Assembly (NCBI RefSeq): GCF_051955275.1
Contig: NZ_JBQCGW010000037.1
Location: 1 to 18,427 of the forward strand
Direction: 5' to 3'
DNA: 18,427 nucleotides
Source of the DNA: Pseudobacter sp051955275
GTDB lineage: Bacteria; Bacteroidota; Bacteroidia; Chitinophagales; Chitinophagaceae
The notes under the pieces are model-generated. The model was not told where the DNA came from and did not search any database. It saw only the letters and a list, made by a program, of their open reading frames with translations. This document shows positions 7,953 to 16,650 of this stretch, one piece after another (position 1 is the first letter of the stretch; each line of letters begins with the position of its first letter). A program made the position numbers and the translations under genes.

Positions 7953-7983
7953 TTTCAACCTACAAACAAAAAACATATTTTTG
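7953..7983 (+). promoter_or_regulatory. Putative promoter of the alpha-2-macroglobulin transcription unit
   Basis: TATTTTTG at 7976-7983 matches TAnnTTTG exactly and ends 21 bp before the ATG at 8005, the distance seen at rpsT. TTTC at 7953-7956, 19 bp upstream, is a weak -33 box. Confidence 0.45.
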
Positions 7984-8004
7984 GCCCCATAATATCTTTC
8001 CTAT

Positions 8005-11000
8005 ATGCGTAAACACCTGTATGCTGTTGCCACCCTGCTGATATTAACTGTAATATCGGCCTGTAACAGAAGTGTTGTTAACCTGGATTACACCAATGCA
8101 AAAGATGAAGTATCGCCATTAGGCAACCTGGTGTTCCGGTTCGATAAATCCCTTGTACCTGATTCCCTGCTCAACCGCTGGGACTCTACCGAGTATGTAT
8201 CTTTCTCTCCAAAGATCCATGGCCGCTTCCGCTGGGAAGGGCCGGACCAACTGGTATTCTCACCGGCCCAGGCATTGCCGCCGGCTACCAGCTTTTCCGC
8301 CTCTCTGAAAAACGACCTGTTGCAGTACAGCAAACTGGGACGAATAGGAAAGTCCGATGTGAAATTCTCCACGCCGGCGCTGAAACTGGATAATACCAAT
8401 GTAACCTGGGTCCTGGATGGCAGTACAACCGCCACGCCACAGGTTGATCTCTATTTCAACTACCAGGTGAACCCCAACAGCATCAAGGATAAACTGAAGC
8501 TTACACTGGGAGGTAACCCTGTTAACTACTCCGTGGTTACGCTCAGCAATGATAGTCGCGTTACCCTGAAACTGCAGGGGGTTAAGCAGGAAGATAAAGA
8601 CCTGGAAGTGAAACTGGCCCTGGATAAAGGCCTGGTCCCTGAAGGTGGCACCAACGGTACTGCTGAAGTGATAGAGAACAATCTTTTCATCCCTTCTCCT
8701 TTCAATCTTACCATTAACGATATTTCTGCCGAGCATGATGGTTCCGGTGGCATCGTATACGTGCGCACCAGCCAGCAGATCCAGCTGAGCAATCTTGCTT
8801 CCTTTATTAAGTTCGACCCGGCAGTGAAATTCACCGTTGCGGAAACTGAAGATGGTTTCTCTATCAGCAGCGATCAGTTTGCCTCCGATAAATCATATGT
8901 GCTCACCCTGCAGAAAGGCCTTCGTGGCCGCATCGGAGGTACACTCCGTGAGCAATACGACGGAAACGTTGCCTTCGGTGAACTGGAGCCCAGCATCGGC
9001 TTTGTAAATAAGAAAGGTATGTACCTGGCTTCCAAAGGCAACCAGAACATAGAAGTGAAGATCACCAACGTACCGAAAGTGAAAGTGGTGATCTCCAAGA
9101 TCTATGAAAGCAATATCCTGGTGGCACAACGCTATGGTTACTCTCCCCGCAATACAGGAGGCTATAGTGATGGCGAGGAATACTATTATTCCGATTACTC
9201 CAATGATCTCACCATGGGTGATATCATTTATGAAAAAGAAATAGAAACAAGAAGCCTGGAGAAATTCGGTAGCAGCCGTCTCTTTAAAATGAATATCGAA
9301 GACAGGTTGCCTGAATTCAAAGGCATCTACCATATCATGATCCGCTCCGCCACCGATTACTGGGTGAACGATAGCCGATTGATCTCCAAATCAGATATCG
9401 GTCTGATCGCAAAGGAAGGCAATGGTAAGATCATTGTATTCGCCAACTCCATTCAAACGGCGCAGGCTGTGAATGGTGTGAACATTGTGGCCTACGGCAA
9501 TAACAACCAGGTACTGGGAACTGCCGCCACCAATGCGGAAGGTGTGGCCGAGATCGCGCTGAGCCGTAAAGAATTTGCAGGTTTCAGACCAGCCATGATC
9601 ATCGCAAAGACTGCGGAGGATTTCAACTTCCTTCCTTTCAATACCACATCTGTAAACACTTCCCGTTTTGAGGTGGGTGGCAAACGCACCAACAGCACCG
9701 GCCTGGATGCCTTCATCTATCCCGAGCGCGATATCTACCGCCCGGGTGAGAAAGTGAATTTCTCCGTGATCATCCGCGACAGGCAGTGGAAATCTCCCGG
9801 TGAACTGCCGGTGAAACTGAAATTCCTCCTGCCGAACGGAAAGGAGATGAAGAACTTTCGCAAATCACTCAATGCACAGGGCTCACTGGAAGGTGATGTG
9901 GAAATTCCCGTATCCGCCATTACCGGTAACTATGTGCTGGAAGTATACACCAGCAATGATGTATTGCTGGGCAGCGAAACCTTCAATATTGAAGAGTTTG
10001 TGCCAGACAGGATCAAGGTATCGGCAACGCTGGATAAAACAAGCCTCGCGCCTGGTCAGACTGGCAACCTTGCCATCAATGCCGTGAATTTCTTCGGGCC
10101 TCCCGCTGCCAACCGCAAGTATGAGGCAGAGATCCAGGTGAGATCGAAATATTTCAGCCCTAAAAAATACCGTGGTTACGATTTCGGTATCCAGAATATC
10201 GGGGTATCGCTGGATAAGGATGTAAAGGAAGGAAGCACGGATGCCAATGGTAATGCAGCCGTTTCCTATGCGGTTCCTGAGATGTTCAAAAATGCAGGCG
10301 TGCTGCAGGCTACATTCTATACAACTGTATTTGATGAAACCGGCAGACCGGTAAGTAAGAATACCAGTGCAGATATCTTCACGCAATCGCAGTTCTTCGG
10401 CATCGGAGGTGATGGTTTCTGGTATTATCCGCTCAACCAGGCTATCCGCTTCCCGCTGATTGCACTGGATAAGAGCGAGAACCTGCTCAGCGGTGCAAAG
10501 GCCCAGGTGAAAGTGATCAAGAAGGAATACAGGACCGTGCTCACGCGTGACGGTGATTATTTCCGCTACACTTCGCAACGCGATGATAAAGTAGTGGCTG
10601 ATCAACAGATCAATGTTACCGGAGAACAGGCTGCATACAACTTTACGCCCCGCTCTCCAGGCAGTTATGAACTGCGTGTATCCATCCCCGGTGCATCGGC
10701 CTATGTAAGCAAAGAGTTTTACAGTTATGGCTATTGGGGTGGAGATAACAACTCCTTTGAAGTGAATACGGAAGGGAATATCGATATCTCCGTAGATAAG
10801 ACCAGCTACCAGACCGGCGAGAGTGCGAAAGTGCTTTTCAAGACTCCGTTCAGTGGCCGGATGCTGATCACCATGGAAACAGATCATGTGATCTCGCATC
10901 AGTATGTGAATGTGGAGAACCGCACTGCCTCCGTTGACCTCAAACTCAGCGCAGCGCACCTCCCCAATGTATATGTCACTGCCACGCTCATCAAACCGCA

Positions 11001-13401
11001 TGAGGTAAGCGATATGCCGCTCACCGTGGCGCATGGCTTCCAGAGCATCCGCGTGGAAGAGACTGCCCGTAAGATCCCTGTGCAGATCGTTGCATCGCAG
11101 GCGGTCCGTTCCCGCACGCATCAGACCATCAAGGTGAAAGCAGCTCCCGGCAGCTTTGTTACCCTGTCTGCTGTTGACAATGGCGTACTGCAGGTGAGCA
11201 ATTTCAAAACGCCTGATCCATATAACCACTTCTATGCAAACCGAGCACTGGAAGTGAATGCATATGACCTCTATCCTTTACTGTTCCCTGAACTGCGCGC
11301 AAGGCTGAGCAGCACCGGTGGTGACGGCGAAATGGATATGAACAAACGCACCAATCCCATGCCAGCCAAACGCGTGAAGATCGTTTCTTACTGGAGTGGT
11401 ATCAAGCAGGCCGATGGTAGTGGCGAAGCAACCTTTGAATTCGATATACCTCAATTCAGTGGTGAAGTGAGACTGATGGCTGTTGCCTATAAGAATGAAA
11501 GCTTCGGCAGCGGTGAAACCAATATGAAAGTGGCCGATCCGATTGTACTCAGCACGGCGCTGCCAAGGTTCCTTTCTCCGAAAGATACTGTTACTGTTCC
11601 GGTGGTGATCACCAATACCACCGCCAAAGCCACTACGGCTTCTGCTACACTCACCGTGAGCGGACCGCTGCAGGTGGTGGGAGCGAAGAGCCAGTCGGTA
11701 AGCCTGGGCGCCAACAGCGAGAACAGGGCCATCTTCCAGGTGGTAGCTGCTCCTTCGGTGAGTATCGGCAAAGTGAGAGTGGATGTACAGGGACTGGGCG
11801 AGAAATTCTCCGATGAAACCGAGATCAGCGTGCGTCCCGCATCACCACTGCAATTGCAGACAGGCAGCGGCTCGGTGGTGAACAGCAATGTGCAGAAACT
11901 GAATATCCCGCTCAATGATTTCATGCCAGGTTCCGTGGATTATTCACTGGTGATCAACCGCTCGCCGGCACTCGACCTTGGTAAACAGTTCCGTTACCTG
12001 GTGCATTATCCATACGGATGTACAGAACAAACGGTGTCAGTTGCCTTCCCTCAATTGTATTACAGTGACCTTGCTGAACAGATGCAGCTGAAGAACAGTA
12101 CTGCCAAATCCAGCGCCAATTACAATGTGCTGGAAGCAATCCGTAAGATCAAACTGCGTCAGTTGTATTCAGGCGCCATCACATTGTGGGATGGAGAGGG
12201 AACGGAGAACTGGTGGACCAGCGTGTATGCCGCCCATTTCCTGGTGGAAGCGCAGAAAGCAGGTTTCGATGTAAACAAGAATGTACTGAATGGTGTGCTC
12301 GGGTTCATCAACAACAAACTGAAGAACCGTGAAACCATCGAGTATTATTATAACCAGAACCAGAAGAAGAAGATCGCTCCCAAAGAAGTGGCCTATTCAT
12401 TATATGTACTGGCATTGGCAGGTAAGGCCAATGTTCCAGTAATGAACTATTACAAGAGCAATGCCCAGCTGTTAAGCCTGGATTCAAGATACCTGCTCTC
12501 CGTGGCCTATGCTGTGGCAGGTGATAAGGGCAAGTTCAGGGAGATCCTGCCAGGATCCTTTACCGGTGAGGTTTCTGTGGCGCAGACAGGTGGCAGCTTC
12601 TACTCCGATATCAGGGATGAAGCCATTGCGCTCAGCGCGCTGATAGATGCCGATCCCGGCAATCCGCAGGTAGGTGTGATGGCAGGTCATGTGGCCAGCC
12701 TGATGAAACAGCGTTACTGGTACAGCACGCAGGAGTGTGCATTCAGCTTCATAGCCCTGGGCAAGATGGCGAAGGCTGCCAACAAAGCCACCGTTACAGC
12801 TGAAGTGAAAGTGAATGGTAAAGTGGTGGGCAGGACCAACGAGAACGGTGCTATCAGGCTCACTGCAGCACAACTGGGCGGAAACAATGTGGAGATTGTA
12901 ACAAAAGGAGAAGGAAGATTGTATTACTTCTGGCAGAGCGAGGGAATCAGCGTAAGCGGTTCCTACAAAGAGGAAGATAATTTCATCCGGGTGCGTCGCA
13001 GCTTTTTCGACCGTTACGGCCGTGCAGTAACTGGCAACAGCTTCAAGCAGAACGACCTGGTGGTAGTGAGGATCACCCTGGAGAAATCTTACGCTGGATC
13101 TATCGAGAATATCGCGGTGTCTGACCTGCTGCCTGCAGGTTTCGAGATCGAGAACCCACGTACCAAAGAGATTCCGGGAATGGACTGGATCAAGGATGCA
13201 GCCACACCCGAAGCGCTGGATGTGCGTGACGACAGGATCAATCTCTTTGTGAATCTCTACAGCACCAAACAGACCTATTATTATGCCGTAAGGGCCGTAT
13301 CGCCCGGTGTATTCCAGATGGGACCTGTAAGCGCTGATGCCATGTATAATGGAGAATTCCACAGCTATCACGGAGCAGGCACTATCCGGGTAGATCAATA
13401 A
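8005..13401 (+). CDS. Alpha-2-macroglobulin family lipoprotein with intact thioester motif
   Basis: A 1798-residue bacterial alpha-2-macroglobulin, a broad protease trap of the periplasm. The N-terminus has a lipoprotein signal (VISAC, Cys20), so it is membrane-anchored. Macroglobulin-like domains fill roughly 30-560. An MG2-type domain lies near 567-670 (YPERDIYRPGEKVNFSV). The bait-region domain is about 915-1060 (SVDKTSYQTGESAKVLF). The central A2M domain is about 1123-1215 (YWSGIKQADGSGEATFEF then LPRFLSPKDTVTVPV). The thioester domain contains YGCTEQT with Cys1339 and Gln1342, and an MG10-like C-terminal domain has LPAGFEIENPR. The CTEQ motif marks it as a thioester-type inhibitor able to attach covalently to a protease. 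It is divergent from pbpC, a well-known pairing, and only 7 bp before the sigma factor gene, suggesting that sigma translation may depend on this transcript. The actual bait cleavage site cannot be told from the sequence. Confidence 0.96.
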   Translation: MRKHLYAVATLLILTVISACNRSVVNLDYTNAKDEVSPLGNLVFRFDKSLVPDSLLNRWDSTEYVSFSPKIHGRFRWEGPDQLVFSPAQALPPATSFSASLKNDLLQYSKLGRIGKSDVKFSTPALKLDNTNVTWVLDGSTTATPQVDLYFNYQVNPNSIKDKLKLTLGGNPVNYSVVTLSNDSRVTLKLQGVKQEDKDLEVKLALDKGLVPEGGTNGTAEVIENNLFIPSPFNLTINDISAEHDGSGGIVYVRTSQQIQLSNLASFIKFDPAVKFTVAETEDGFSISSDQFASDKSYVLTLQKGLRGRIGGTLREQYDGNVAFGELEPSIGFVNKKGMYLASKGNQNIEVKITNVPKVKVVISKIYESNILVAQRYGYSPRNTGGYSDGEEYYYSDYSNDLTMGDIIYEKEIETRSLEKFGSSRLFKMNIEDRLPEFKGIYHIMIRSATDYWVNDSRLISKSDIGLIAKEGNGKIIVFANSIQTAQAVNGVNIVAYGNNNQVLGTAATNAEGVAEIALSRKEFAGFRPAMIIAKTAEDFNFLPFNTTSVNTSRFEVGGKRTNSTGLDAFIYPERDIYRPGEKVNFSVIIRDRQWKSPGELPVKLKFLLPNGKEMKNFRKSLNAQGSLEGDVEIPVSAITGNYVLEVYTSNDVLLGSETFNIEEFVPDRIKVSATLDKTSLAPGQTGNLAINAVNFFGPPAANRKYEAEIQVRSKYFSPKKYRGYDFGIQNIGVSLDKDVKEGSTDANGNAAVSYAVPEMFKNAGVLQATFYTTVFDETGRPVSKNTSADIFTQSQFFGIGGDGFWYYPLNQAIRFPLIALDKSENLLSGAKAQVKVIKKEYRTVLTRDGDYFRYTSQRDDKVVADQQINVTGEQAAYNFTPRSPGSYELRVSIPGASAYVSKEFYSYGYWGGDNNSFEVNTEGNIDISVDKTSYQTGESAKVLFKTPFSGRMLITMETDHVISHQYVNVENRTASVDLKLSAAHLPNVYVTATLIKPHEVSDMPLTVAHGFQSIRVEETARKIPVQIVASQAVRSRTHQTIKVKAAPGSFVTLSAVDNGVLQVSNFKTPDPYNHFYANRALEVNAYDLYPLLFPELRARLSSTGGDGEMDMNKRTNPMPAKRVKIVSYWSGIKQADGSGEATFEFDIPQFSGEVRLMAVAYKNESFGSGETNMKVADPIVLSTALPRFLSPKDTVTVPVVITNTTAKATTASATLTVSGPLQVVGAKSQSVSLGANSENRAIFQVVAAPSVSIGKVRVDVQGLGEKFSDETEISVRPASPLQLQTGSGSVVNSNVQKLNIPLNDFMPGSVDYSLVINRSPALDLGKQFRYLVHYPYGCTEQTVSVAFPQLYYSDLAEQMQLKNSTAKSSANYNVLEAIRKIKLRQLYSGAITLWDGEGTENWWTSVYAAHFLVEAQKAGFDVNKNVLNGVLGFINNKLKNRETIEYYYNQNQKKKIAPKEVAYSLYVLALAGKANVPVMNYYKSNAQLLSLDSRYLLSVAYAVAGDKGKFREILPGSFTGEVSVAQTGGSFYSDIRDEAIALSALIDADPGNPQVGVMAGHVASLMKQRYWYSTQECAFSFIALGKMAKAANKATVTAEVKVNGKVVGRTNENGAIRLTAAQLGGNNVEIVTKGEGRLYYFWQSEGISVSGSYKEEDNFIRVRRSFFDRYGRAVTGNSFKQNDLVVVRITLEKSYAGSIENIAVSDLLPAGFEIENPRTKEIPGMDWIKDAATPEALDVRDDRINLFVNLYSTKQTYYYAVRAVSPGVFQMGPVSADAMYNGEFHSYHGAGTIRVDQ

Positions 13402-13408
13402 GATAACG

Positions 13409-14251
13409 GTGATAGACACACTAAGGCCTTTACTGACAACGTACGCTTACAATATCATGGGCTCCCTGCACGATGCTAAAGACATCGTGCAGGATGCCTT
13501 TTTGAAGTTCATGCAGGCGGATACGGAACATATCGAAGACAAAAAGGCTTACCTGGTGCGTATGGTGATCAACCTGGCCATCAACCAGAAGAACCGGCAG
13601 CAGAAACTGATAGACAGTTATCCCGGCGAATGGCTGCCGGAAATGGTAGCCACCGAAGGGGCGGACAGCATCGTCAATACCAAAGATGTGTTGAGTTACT
13701 CCCTGCTGGTACTGCTCGAAAAGCTCAATCCCAAAGAAAGGGCCGTCTTCATCCTCAAAGAAGCCTTCGATTACGGTCACGAAGAAATAGCGCAGGTGCT
13801 GGAACTGAGCGTGGAGAATTCCCGCAAGTTGCTCAGCCGCGCCAAAACAAAACTCAAAGAACCGGCACCACAGTCGGATTCCAGCGTTCCTTCCGGCTTC
13901 CTCGATAAGTACCTGGATGTGATCCGCAGTGGCGATACACCCAGGCTGGAACAGCTCCTGCACAAAGACATCCTGGTGATCTCCGATGGAGGAGGCAAAG
14001 CTGTAGCCTTCCGCAATCCGGTTGTTGGTATCCAGAATGTGATCAAGCTCCTGCATGCCATCGAGCATAAATACTATTCAAAATTCCGCGTAGCACAGCA
14101 TCTTATCAATCATCAGCCTGCGCTCTTCTATTATGATGAAGCGGAGAAACTGGTAACGGTAATGGCGTTTGTGATGGAAAATGGGCAGCTGACCAGCGTA
14201 TACTTCATGCGTAATCCCGATAAACTGAGAATTTTACAGGAAACTTTTTAA
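13409..14251 (+). CDS. ECF41-type RNA polymerase sigma factor (SigJ-like) with fused SnoaL-like domain
   Basis: A 280-residue extracytoplasmic-function sigma factor of group ECF41. Sigma-2 is at about 5-60 (LRPLLTTYAYNIMGSLHDAKDIVQDAFLKFM) and sigma-4 at about 97-150 (LNPKERAVFILKEAFDYGHEEIAQVLELS). A SnoaL-like domain fills 161-280. The three ECF41 signatures are present: WLPE at 75-78 in the linker, DGGGK at 193-197 and NPDKL at 269-273. In characterised ECF41 proteins this C-terminal domain replaces an anti-sigma factor, both activating and restraining the sigma; the input signal is unknown. The start is GTG at 13409, because the frame is closed by TAG at 13391-13393 and no ATG precedes conserved residues. 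The gap from the macroglobulin stop is 7 bp. The next gene is an AhpD-like protein, the usual ECF41 target class. Confidence 0.93.
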   Translation: MIDTLRPLLTTYAYNIMGSLHDAKDIVQDAFLKFMQADTEHIEDKKAYLVRMVINLAINQKNRQQKLIDSYPGEWLPEMVATEGADSIVNTKDVLSYSLLVLLEKLNPKERAVFILKEAFDYGHEEIAQVLELSVENSRKLLSRAKTKLKEPAPQSDSSVPSGFLDKYLDVIRSGDTPRLEQLLHKDILVISDGGGKAVAFRNPVVGIQNVIKLLHAIEHKYYSKFRVAQHLINHQPALFYYDEAEKLVTVMAFVMENGQLTSVYFMRNPDKLRILQETF

Positions 14252-14255
14252 AGGT

Positions 14256-14282
14256 TGTCACGTTCCGGAATGCTTGTTTGTT
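14256..14282 (+). promoter_or_regulatory. Candidate ECF41-dependent promoter upstream of the AhpD-like gene
   Basis: TGTCACG at 14256-14262 differs by one base from TGTCACA, the -35 motif I recall for characterised ECF41 sigmas. It starts 5 bp after the sigma stop and 50 bp before the AhpD-like ATG. Sixteen bases downstream the -10 position reads TGTT (14279-14282) instead of CGTC, only a half match. Position and -35 support the call; the -10 is weak. Confidence 0.45.
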
Positions 14283-14297
14283 ATTATATCAAACAAG
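14273..14297 (+). repeat. 8-bp inverted repeat in the leader of the AhpD-like gene
   Basis: CTTGTTTG (14273-14280) and CAAACAAG (14290-14297) are perfectly complementary around a 9-nt loop TTATTATAT. It overlaps the expected -10/start region of the candidate ECF41 promoter and could be an operator or an attenuating hairpin. No T-run follows, so an intrinsic terminator is unlikely. Confidence 0.5.
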
Positions 14298-14311
14298 TAA
14301 ATTTTATACAT

Positions 14312-14770
14312 ATGGAACGTATCAGTTATAGCGAAATGCCCGAGGGCGTTTATGCTACTTTGAAAGGATTACAGGATTATGTGGAGAATTCCGGTCTGGG
14401 ACATATTCTCATCGGACTCATCAAAATGCGGGTTTCTTATATCAATAGCTGTGCGTATTGCATCGATATGCATTACAAAGATGGTGTTGCGTCTGGTGAA
14501 GATCCCAAACGGCTGTATTCACTGCCAGCATGGAGGGAAACTCCTTATTACACGCCCAAAGAGCAGGCGGTACTGGCCTTTGCGGAAGAGCTCACTTATC
14601 TTCCTGCCAATAAAAATGCAGATGATATTCATGAAGAGCTGAGCAAATATTACAGCAAGGCGGAGATCATGAATATTACCATGGCTATTATTGCGATCAA
14701 TACCTGGAACCGTTTCGTGCGTTCAACCGGACCGAAGCCAGGAATGCACAAAGGAGTAGCCCATAAATAA
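14312..14770 (+). CDS. AhpD-like / carboxymuconolactone decarboxylase family protein
   Basis: A 152-residue, all-helical protein of the carboxymuconolactone decarboxylase (CMD)/AhpD family. The redox-type motif is C47-AY-C50 followed by His54 (CxxCxxxH), as in alkylhydroperoxidase-like members that use the two cysteines for peroxide reduction. The C-terminal signature AIIAINTWNRFVRSTGPKPG is typical of CMD proteins linked to ECF41 sigmas. I chose ATG 14312 (MERISYSEMPEGVYATL), the normal family N-terminus; an upstream TTG at 14255 would add a 19-residue leader that overlaps the promoter-like element. It lies 60 bp after the ECF41 sigma and is its presumed target. A real peroxidase activity is inferred from family membership; the physiological substrate is unknown. 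Confidence 0.92.
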   Translation: MERISYSEMPEGVYATLKGLQDYVENSGLGHILIGLIKMRVSYINSCAYCIDMHYKDGVASGEDPKRLYSLPAWRETPYYTPKEQAVLAFAEELTYLPANKNADDIHEELSKYYSKAEIMNITMAIIAINTWNRFVRSTGPKPGMHKGVAHK

Positions 14771-14795
14771 TTACTTACGCGAGTGAGCTCCCTGA

Positions 14796-16529
14796 TTATT
14801 TGATTACTCTGAACACCGGGTATTGCATATGCCCGGGCTCGTAGTAGGGGGATTGTTTAAAAATGAAATCAAGTTGTGCGTAAGCACTTTTTGCGAAGGC
14901 CGTATCCACGGCCTTTTTTTCATTCAGCTGTTTTTGAAGTGCAGGATGCTGGAGGAGATAATCCGCAGCTTTGTCTTCAAACGCATAACTGCTGAATCCT
15001 TCTTTCTGCACCAGGATCCCATCGAAGAAGTTCCAGGCGAAATAAGAATCGGGGGCATGCGGCTCCAGTACTTCCACCAGGAAGCGGTTGCCCGGTTGGT
15101 CGAGGGGAATATAATAATCTCCCTGGCGGAATGTTTTTGTGATGTGGCGGCTGCTGATTCTTACATCGCTGTTGTTGTGATGTGATTCATAAGGCCGTTG
15201 AGAAGCGGTATAACTTTCTATGCGATAGGCTTCCACGGGGAAACTGCTGTCTTTACTCAGCTGTCGCATTTTGATATTGTTCGTCTTCAGCAGGTCGATC
15301 ACTTTCCACCATCCCTGCGGGATCACATAAGCAACGGGTTTGTCAACGGTTGTTTTGACGTTGTACTGATGGAAATAGGGGATCTCTTTGGTCCAGGGTT
15401 TTGAGCGGTCATAGAACAACCTGGGCAGTCCGGATACTTCACTGGGCTTCATGCCGGATTCAAATCCTTTGTAGGTAACGGGAATGGATACCTGCTTATC
15501 TGCTTCCCAGGCAATGGGGAAACTGCTTTGTGTTGTGGTTGCTTTTTTTGTCTGGTCTCTCAGGGTTTTGATCTGCGCGCTGTTCTTACTGGTGAATTCA
15601 ATAAAACATTGCATGAGTGCGTAAGTGGATAACACGCGCTGCGGGTAGCTTTTCAGCATATGCGTTTCGGGAACGAAGGCGAAGGTATGCCATAGAGAGG
15701 CGAAGCCACTGCTGTAGCGGGGGCCGTCGAAATAAGCACTGAGGCCTGCTTCCGGCGTTTTACCGGCGAAGTCAACATAAGGGACCAGGTCGTAGCCTTT
15801 TGCCTGCATCTGTTTGTAGAGGGCAGGCTCGAAAGTATTGTGAAGGAACTCGCCCATGGCGCCTCCCAGTTTGTTGTGCTGGGAAGTGAGGAGGGTCATG
15901 ATATGCTGGTAGTCCGCGCCATTGCTCACATGGTTGTCGATGAACACATCGGGATCGCAGGCATGAAAGATTTGGGCAAAGGAACGCGCTTCGCGGGTAT
16001 CGCATTTGATGAAATCCCGGTTGAGGTCCAGGTTCTGCGAATTGCCCCGGGAGCCGAATTCAGCGGGTCCGTTCTGGTCAACCCGGTAAAAAGGGCTGCG
16101 GTTGAGGCATCCTCCGATATTGTACACCGGGATGATAGCGAGTACCACATTACCGGGGAGCTGGTATTTACCGGTGAGGGCGTCGCGTACCAGCAGCATG
16201 CTGGCGTCGATACCATCTGGTTCGCCGGGGTGGATCCCGTTATTGACGAGTATGATGCGTTTGTTCTTTTTGCGGAGGCTGGCCAGGTTAGTGTCTTTGT
16301 CTTTGGAGACGATCACCAGGTGCAGTGGGAATCCGGCATCGGATGGTCCCATGGTAAGCATGGATACTTCGGCAAAGCGTTTGTCGAGCGCCTGCCACCA
16401 GGTTATGATCTCCGGGTACGTGGGTGTTTCCTGTCCGTTACTCTGTTCGTAACGGGTGGTGATGGGCTGGCTGAAGCTGAGGCCTGTGAAAAAGCAGGCA
16501 AGGATAAAGAGCAAAGCAGATTTTCGCAT
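14796..16529 (-). CDS. M14-family zinc carboxypeptidase, secreted
   Basis: A 577-residue metallopeptidase of the M14 family. Residues 1-20 are a Sec signal peptide (LLFILACFFTGLSFS-Q), so it is exported. The zinc site is complete: His100 and Glu103 in GIHPGEPDG, and His200 in FIDNHVSNG. Asn170-Arg171 in NLDLNRDF are the substrate-carboxylate residues, and Glu288 in FVPETHML fits the catalytic glutamate. The peptidase domain spans about 35-320. The following ~250 residues are an extension with no motif I recognise, probably beta-rich. A role in trimming peptides or wall fragments is inference. The gene is alone on the minus strand, convergent with the AhpD-like gene across a 25-bp gap, and upstream it faces the rpsT terminator. 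No strong promoter was recognised. Confidence 0.92.
   Translation of the reverse strand: MRKSALLFILACFFTGLSFSQPITTRYEQSNGQETPTYPEIITWWQALDKRFAEVSMLTMGPSDAGFPLHLVIVSKDKDTNLASLRKKNKRIILVNNGIHPGEPDGIDASMLLVRDALTGKYQLPGNVVLAIIPVYNIGGCLNRSPFYRVDQNGPAEFGSRGNSQNLDLNRDFIKCDTREARSFAQIFHACDPDVFIDNHVSNGADYQHIMTLLTSQHNKLGGAMGEFLHNTFEPALYKQMQAKGYDLVPYVDFAGKTPEAGLSAYFDGPRYSSGFASLWHTFAFVPETHMLKSYPQRVLSTYALMQCFIEFTSKNSAQIKTLRDQTKKATTTQSSFPIAWEADKQVSIPVTYKGFESGMKPSEVSGLPRLFYDRSKPWTKEIPYFHQYNVKTTVDKPVAYVIPQGWWKVIDLLKTNNIKMRQLSKDSSFPVEAYRIESYTASQRPYESHHNNSDVRISSRHITKTFRQGDYYIPLDQPGNRFLVEVLEPHAPDSYFAWNFFDGILVQKEGFSSYAFEDKAADYLLQHPALQKQLNEKKAVDTAFAKSAYAQLDFIFKQSPYYEPGHMQYPVFRVIK
14896..14920 (+). terminator. Intrinsic terminator for the sigma/AhpD unit, lying inside the opposite gene
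   Basis: On the plus strand AAGGCCGT (14896-14903), loop ATCC, and ACGGCCTT (14908-14915) form a GC-rich 8-bp stem followed by a run of seven Ts (14914-14920), a textbook intrinsic terminator. It lies about 125 bp past the AhpD-like stop and overlaps the 3' coding part of the convergent M14 gene, where it encodes KKAVDTAFAK. Confidence 0.65.
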
Positions 16530-16597
16530 AGTAAACCGGGTTGGAGGATAAAAATAGGAAAGCCGGGGTTCTGATGCCGAAAAAAATGCTGAAAACG

Positions 16598-16625
16598 AAA
16601 AAAGTCCCGCCGTGTCAGCGGGACT
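16598..16625 (-). terminator. rpsT intrinsic terminator
   Basis: Read on the minus strand, the arms AGTCCCGC (16625-16618) and GCGGGACT (16610-16603) form a perfect 8-bp GC-rich stem with a 7-nt loop, followed by six Ts (16603-16598). It sits 26 bp past the rpsT stop and insulates it from the M14 gene. Confidence 0.9.
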
Positions 16626-16650
16626 GATATATTTGAATAAGTTCGGTAGC

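Noticed and set aside
9883..11229. 448-codon ORF antisense to the alpha-2-macroglobulin gene
   Set aside because: It lies wholly inside a clear protein-coding gene, shows no recognisable domain, and has odd composition (His/Ile/Arg-rich). It is a shadow of the real frame.
12484..13419. 311-codon minus-strand ORF over the end of the macroglobulin gene
   Set aside because: Same reasoning: antisense shadow without family motifs or a credible start context.
15840..16574. 244-codon plus-strand ORF opposite the M14 peptidase
   Set aside because: The opposite strand encodes a complete peptidase with all zinc ligands; this frame has no recognisable motif.
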